8,656 nucleotides of DNA from Coriobacteriales bacterium (lineage in GTDB: Bacteria; Actinomycetota; Coriobacteriia; Coriobacteriales; UBA8131), in NCBI GenBank assembly GCA_031256575.1, contig JAIRQI010000120.1, forward strand, positions 1-8,656, written 5' to 3'. Position numbers and translations under genes: made by a program. Every line of letters begins with the position of its first letter. Positions within the stretch are counted from its first letter, which is position 1. The notes beneath the pieces were generated by a model. It saw nothing but the letters and a program-made list of their open reading frames with translations. It made no database searches and was not told where the DNA came from. Shown here one piece after another: positions 6,159 through 8,656 of the stretch.

Positions 6159-6163
6159 CCTAG
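6136..6163 (-). promoter_or_regulatory. Overlapping alternative hairpins between asd and the SIS gene
   Basis: CTAGC (6136-6140) pairs with GCTAG (6145-6149) around a 4-base loop. CTAGG (6146-6150) pairs with CCTAG (6159-6163) around an 8-base loop. The two share the GCTAGG block and exclude each other. This is immediately downstream of asd, so a weak asd terminator is possible, but the stems are only 5 bp and no T-run follows. Confidence 0.25.
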
Positions 6164-6177
6164 GCGTGCGAAATCCG

Positions 6178-7203
6178 TTACGCAGGTAGCAACAGCTCTG
6201 CGATTTGAATAGCATTCAAGGCAGCACCTTTACGCAGCTGGTCTGAGACACACCAGAAATTAATGCCCCATTCAACGGTAGGGTCTTTTCGAATTCGCCC
6301 CAGGTAGACAGCATCGCTACCAGCTGTCATCGCTGGCATCGGGTAGAGCTTTTCGGCTGGATTGTCGATAATCTCGATACCAGGGAAAGCCTGCCAAAGC
6401 TCCAAGGCAGTCTGAACATCCATCGGCTCGCTGAACTGGACATTAATCATCTCTGAATGGCTACGTAAAACTGGCACTCGAACGCAGTTGGCGACGACTT
6501 CGATGCTCTCATCATCTAAAATCTTCTTGGTCTCGACCGCCATCTTCCATTCTTCTTTGGTCGACCCATCCTCCATAAAGACATCGATATGCGGTATTAC
6601 ATTGAAGGCGATACGGTGAGCCAGGTATTTTACAGTCAGTTCTTCGTCATCCAAGAACTGGCGAGTCTGCTCATAAAGTTCCGCCATTGCATTGGCACCA
6701 GCACCACTGGCAGCTTGATAAGTCGAAACAACCACCCGCTGAATGGCTGCCCGGCGATGCAGGGGAGCCAAAGCTAATACCATCTGAATGGTCGAGCAGT
6801 TGGGGTTAGCAATTATCCCGGAGTGCTGAAAAGCAGCCTGCGGATTGACCTCAGGAATCACCAAAGGCACGCCCTCAGCCATCCGCAAAGCTGAAGAATT
6901 ATCAATCATTACAGCTCCAGCAGCGACCACTGCTTCAGCGAACTGAAGAGAAACATTGCCACCTGCGGAGAATAAAGCGATGTCAACATCAGCGAAGCTC
7001 TGCTCAGTCAGCTCTTCGACGATTAGTTCGCCACCAGGATAAGTCAAGGTTCGGCCAGCACTGCGAGCTGAGGCCAAAGCCTTAATACGGCTTGCCGGAA
7101 ACTTCCGCTCAGCTAAGATCTTCAGCATTTCGACTCCCACAGCTCCAGTAGCTCCAGCTACAGCAACCACGGGTTGGGTAGGCATCGGTTTTATCCACGA
7201 CAT
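6178..7203 (-). CDS. asd: Aspartate-semialdehyde dehydrogenase
   Basis: Catalyses NADPH-dependent reduction of 4-aspartyl phosphate to aspartate semialdehyde, the branch point to lysine/diaminopimelate, threonine and methionine. The 341 residues fit the family's usual length. Visible features are the nucleotide-binding loop GATGAVG (17-23), SAGGNVS (79-85), IDNSSALRM (100-108), the active-site Cys136 in NPNCSTIQM, TYQAASGAGANAM (161-173), HIDVF (205-209) and EEWKM (217-221), and the catalytic His249 in RVPVLRSHSE. The ATG at 7203 has AGAGG seven bases upstream; a second ATG at codon 7 lacks a better site. Aspartate kinase (lysC), often next to asd in actinobacteria, is not adjacent; vapBC lies upstream in divergent orientation. 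A dyad next to the -10 suggests repressor control. Confidence 0.95.
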   Translation of the reverse strand: MSWIKPMPTQPVVAVAGATGAVGVEMLKILAERKFPASRIKALASARSAGRTLTYPGGELIVEELTEQSFADVDIALFSAGGNVSLQFAEAVVAAGAVMIDNSSALRMAEGVPLVIPEVNPQAAFQHSGIIANPNCSTIQMVLALAPLHRRAAIQRVVVSTYQAASGAGANAMAELYEQTRQFLDDEELTVKYLAHRIAFNVIPHIDVFMEDGSTKEEWKMAVETKKILDDESIEVVANCVRVPVLRSHSEMINVQFSEPMDVQTALELWQAFPGIEIIDNPAEKLYPMPAMTAGSDAVYLGRIRKDPTVEWGINFWCVSDQLRKGAALNAIQIAELLLPA

Positions 7204-7258
7204 AGCTATACCTCTTCAGATTCCCCGGTCAACCTCTAAGCGTTTGGTTGATCCACTC

Positions 7259-7297
7259 GGCAAACAGTGTTTTGCCATTATAAAGGCTTTTTTATAA
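7259..7297 (-). promoter_or_regulatory. asd promoter with operator-like dyad at the predicted start
   Basis: A perfect -10 box TATAAT lies at 7282-7277 on the minus strand; no good -35 is visible. Directly downstream is the inverted repeat GGCAAAACACTGTTTGCC (7276-7259 on the minus strand; 6-bp arms GGCAAA/TTTGCC). It would cover the transcription start, the usual place of a repressor operator. A second, AT-rich dyad TTATAAA (7278-7284) / TTTATAA (7291-7297) spans the -10 and the spacer. The leader before the asd ATG would be about 65 bases. Confidence 0.5.
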
Positions 7298-7355
7298 ATA
7301 TGGCGTGAAAATCACAAGTAAAGCAATGCCCTCGTCGCTCAGGCGCATGTAAGAG

Positions 7356-7396
7356 GTGTATAGTATACACAACAGATGTGTATATGGAGGTGTATG
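7356..7396 (+). promoter_or_regulatory. vapBC operator: repeated GTGTATA half-sites
   Basis: GTGTATAGTATACAC (7356-7370) is a perfect 15-bp palindrome of two GTGTATA half-sites around a central G. Another exact GTGTATA lies at 7378-7384, and GTGTATG at 7390-7396 overlaps the ribosome site and start codon. VapB ribbon-helix-helix antitoxins typically repress their own operon from such repeated sites. The palindrome contains TATAGT (7359-7364), a plausible -10, without a clear -35. Confidence 0.6.
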
Positions 7397-7609
7397 GTGC
7401 GTACGAACATTGTGATTGATGATAGTTTGATTGAGCAGGTAATGAGTCTGGCTAGAGTTAAGACCAAACGAGAAGCTGTTAACACAGCGCTGCACGAATA
7501 CGTGCTCAATCGTAGTCGTAGCAAGCTTAGTGACTTAGCAGGGAGCATCGATTTTTATGATGACTACGACTACAAGGCTTTACGGGAGGGTCGCAATGTA
7601 TCTCGTTGA
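7394..7609 (+). CDS. vapB: VapB-type antitoxin
   Basis: The 71-residue antitoxin of a type II toxin-antitoxin pair; it neutralises VapC and represses the operon. The N-terminus RTNIVIDDSLIEQ and the segment TKREAVNTALHEYVL (24-38) are the signature of the ribbon-helix-helix VapB family: a DNA-binding beta strand at about 3-8, then two helices. The C-terminal part is rich in Asp, Tyr and Arg (DFYDDYDYKALREGR) and should bind the toxin. GGAGG at 7386-7390 serves either the ATG at 7394 (three bases) or the GTG at 7397 (six bases); the GTG would give the very typical start MRTNIVIDD. I list the ATG, but either may be used. The last 14 bases overlap vapC, so the two are translationally coupled. 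Confidence 0.92.
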   Translation: MVRTNIVIDDSLIEQVMSLARVKTKREAVNTALHEYVLNRSRSKLSDLAGSIDFYDDYDYKALREGRNVSR

Positions 7610-8000
7610 CACATCAGTGATGATTGACGTGCTCAATGAGGTCGATAACTCCCAGACTGCGCTGTTTCATCGCATTGAACAGTATAGCCTCCCTTATGGT
7701 ATTTCTGAGTACAGCTACCTCGAACTGCTCCAGGGGGTTCGTAGTGACAAGGCTTTCGCCGAGCTGAAAGAAGCTCTATCGACTATCCGGATATACGGTT
7801 TAACTGAAGGCCTGCTATCACTGGAATGTGCAGCAAACCTCTATAGGCGCTGTCGACAAGCTGGCTTTACTCCCCGCTCTACCATAGATTTACTAATTGC
7901 CCAAGTAGCAATCGACAACCACTTAGAGCTACTGCATAATGACCGTGACTTCGATGCTATAGCTGCCTGTGTCGATGAGCTGATGATTGTAACTGTATGA
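7596..8000 (+). CDS. vapC: VapC-type PIN-domain ribonuclease toxin
   Basis: A 134-residue PIN-domain endoribonuclease; family members cut tRNA or rRNA and stop translation unless held by VapB. The acidic metal-binding residues are visible: Asp5 in MYLVDTSVMIDVL, Glu43 in SYLELLQG, Asp98 in TPRSTIDLLIAQVAI, and Asp116 and Asp118 in LLHNDRDFDAIA. All family motifs are intact and the length is normal, so the toxin should be active. The ATG at 7596 has GGGAGGG about six bases upstream and begins exactly at the conserved N-terminal strand; a longer frame from 7557 would add an implausible Thr/Arg leader and is rejected. It overlaps vapB by 14 bases. A short hairpin AAGCC-AAT-GGCTT (8006-8018) just after the stop lacks a T-run, so it is only a weak terminator candidate. 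Confidence 0.93.
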   Translation: MYLVDTSVMIDVLNEVDNSQTALFHRIEQYSLPYGISEYSYLELLQGVRSDKAFAELKEALSTIRIYGLTEGLLSLECAANLYRRCRQAGFTPRSTIDLLIAQVAIDNHLELLHNDRDFDAIAACVDELMIVTV

Positions 8001-8072
8001 CATTGAAGCCAATGGCTTGAATTGACCTGTTGTCGGTGGTTGTCGGCGATGCACTTCACTTCATCAATAAGC

Positions 8073-8098
8073 TTGAAACCGACCGTTAATGCTAAAAT
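8073..8098 (+). promoter_or_regulatory. Possible promoter of the CPBP protease gene
   Basis: TTGAAA (8073-8078) and TAAAAT (8093-8098) each resemble promoter hexamers, but the spacing is 14 bases, shorter than usual. A 10-bp palindrome TGATTAATCA follows at 8110-8119. The 198-base vapC to CPBP gap otherwise holds only a tandem TGTCGGYGRT doublet (8031-8050). Confidence 0.22.
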
Positions 8099-8198
8099 AT
8101 GCAGCGGTTTGATTAATCATGTAGTCAGTGGGCAAGCTGAGTCAAGCTGGATGGATGATTACCACGAAAAGTCTCACCGAGAGCAGTAAGGAGCACAA

Positions 8199-8656
8199 AT
8201 GAGTTCGCCAATTGAGCAAAAACGCAGTCGCTTTCTACCTATGCCAAGAATGGTCGCTGAAGCCAAGGAGCAAAGCCAAGGCCACTCGTTGATCGTAGAA
8301 GTCTTGATTTTCGTACTGCTTTACATTATCGGTAGCGTATTGCTGCAAGGCATTATCACTGTTGTCGGAGCCGTTCTACTCGGTGCCTACAACGAAATGT
8401 TTCAAACAATCAGTGAGTCCGGCAGTAATCTGAGTACTGACCAGATTAATCAGCTCACTTCCGATGTCGTCAGCAGCCCAGCGATGCTGATTTTTTCGCT
8501 TTTCTCCACAATAGCATCCATCGCTACAGTGCTCATCTACTGCCGCTTTATCGAAAAACGCAAGCTAGCGACCCTGGGCTATCGCTCGCGCAACTTCATT
8601 AGCGAGTACTTTACCGGGTTGTTTGTTGGAACACTGGTATTCGGCACCGGGGTAGC
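8199..8656 (+). CDS. CPBP-family intramembrane protease (CAAX protease-like), N-terminal part
   Basis: The frame is open from the ATG at 8199 to the window edge (152 residues seen). AAGGAG lies five bases upstream. The first 28 residues are basic and cytoplasmic; hydrophobic segments lie at about 31-63, 95-114 and 138-152. The stretch IYCRFIEKRKLATLGYRSRNFISEYFTGLFVG matches the pattern that precedes the catalytic core of CPBP (Abi/CAAX) proteins, 'F-x-E-K-R-x-L-x-x-L-G ... E-Y-x-x-G', in two pieces. The defining EExxxR and HxxxB catalytic motifs would lie beyond the window, so activity cannot be judged. Such proteins process prenylated proteins or peptides, or serve in bacteriocin immunity; the substrate here is unknown. 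It is transcribed in the same direction as vapBC but separated by 198 bases and probably has its own promoter. Confidence 0.72.
   Translation, partial: MSSPIEQKRSRFLPMPRMVAEAKEQSQGHSLIVEVLIFVLLYIIGSVLLQGIITVVGAVLLGAYNEMFQTISESGSNLSTDQINQLTSDVVSSPAMLIFSLFSTIASIATVLIYCRFIEKRKLATLGYRSRNFISEYFTGLFVGTLVFGTGV

Overview
The window looks like ordinary chromosome from a moderate-GC Gram-positive bacterium, most likely an actinobacterium. The evidence is the order GlmS-like protein, acpS, nnrD (the arrangement I know from actinobacterial chromosomes), strong AGGAGG-type ribosome binding sites, and a lone VapBC pair. The NnrD sequence style and an 'EEQVPLAG...W' membrane-anchor-like segment faintly suggest Coriobacteriia. 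That last point is an impression, not a demonstration. No phage, transposase, CRISPR array, rRNA or tRNA was found.

Layout. The left three quarters are read on the minus strand. From the left: the 5' end of cydA (cytochrome bd subunit I, runs off the edge); 587 non-coding bases with a candidate cydA promoter, repeated TTGTCATC motifs, leader hairpins and a 39-bp-period tandem repeat; a CNNM/CBS/CorC transporter-like protein; then a leftward cluster of a SIS-domain GlmS-like isomerase, acpS (with unusual extensions at both ends), nnrD, and a small three-helix membrane protein translationally coupled to nnrD. Further right is asd, with a well-placed operator-like dyad at its predicted transcription start. 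The right end is read on the plus strand: vapB and vapC, then the 5' end of a probable CPBP-family intramembrane protease cut by the window edge.

How the genes relate. The SIS protein, AcpS and NnrD belong to envelope precursor and housekeeping metabolism (amino-sugar phosphate chemistry, acyl-carrier-protein activation, repair of hydrated NAD(P)H). Asd feeds diaminopimelate, lysine, threonine and methionine synthesis. CydA is the quinol-oxidising subunit of a low-oxygen terminal oxidase. VapBC is an autonomous toxin-antitoxin pair with a clear operator at its start.

Most noteworthy: the protein in the usual glmS position keeps the whole isomerase half, including its catalytic residues, but has no glutaminase domain. 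Several regulatory-looking dyads (cydA, asd and vapBC upstream regions) are also unusually clean. I see no convincing wholly new system; everything beyond the core genes is a testable hypothesis.
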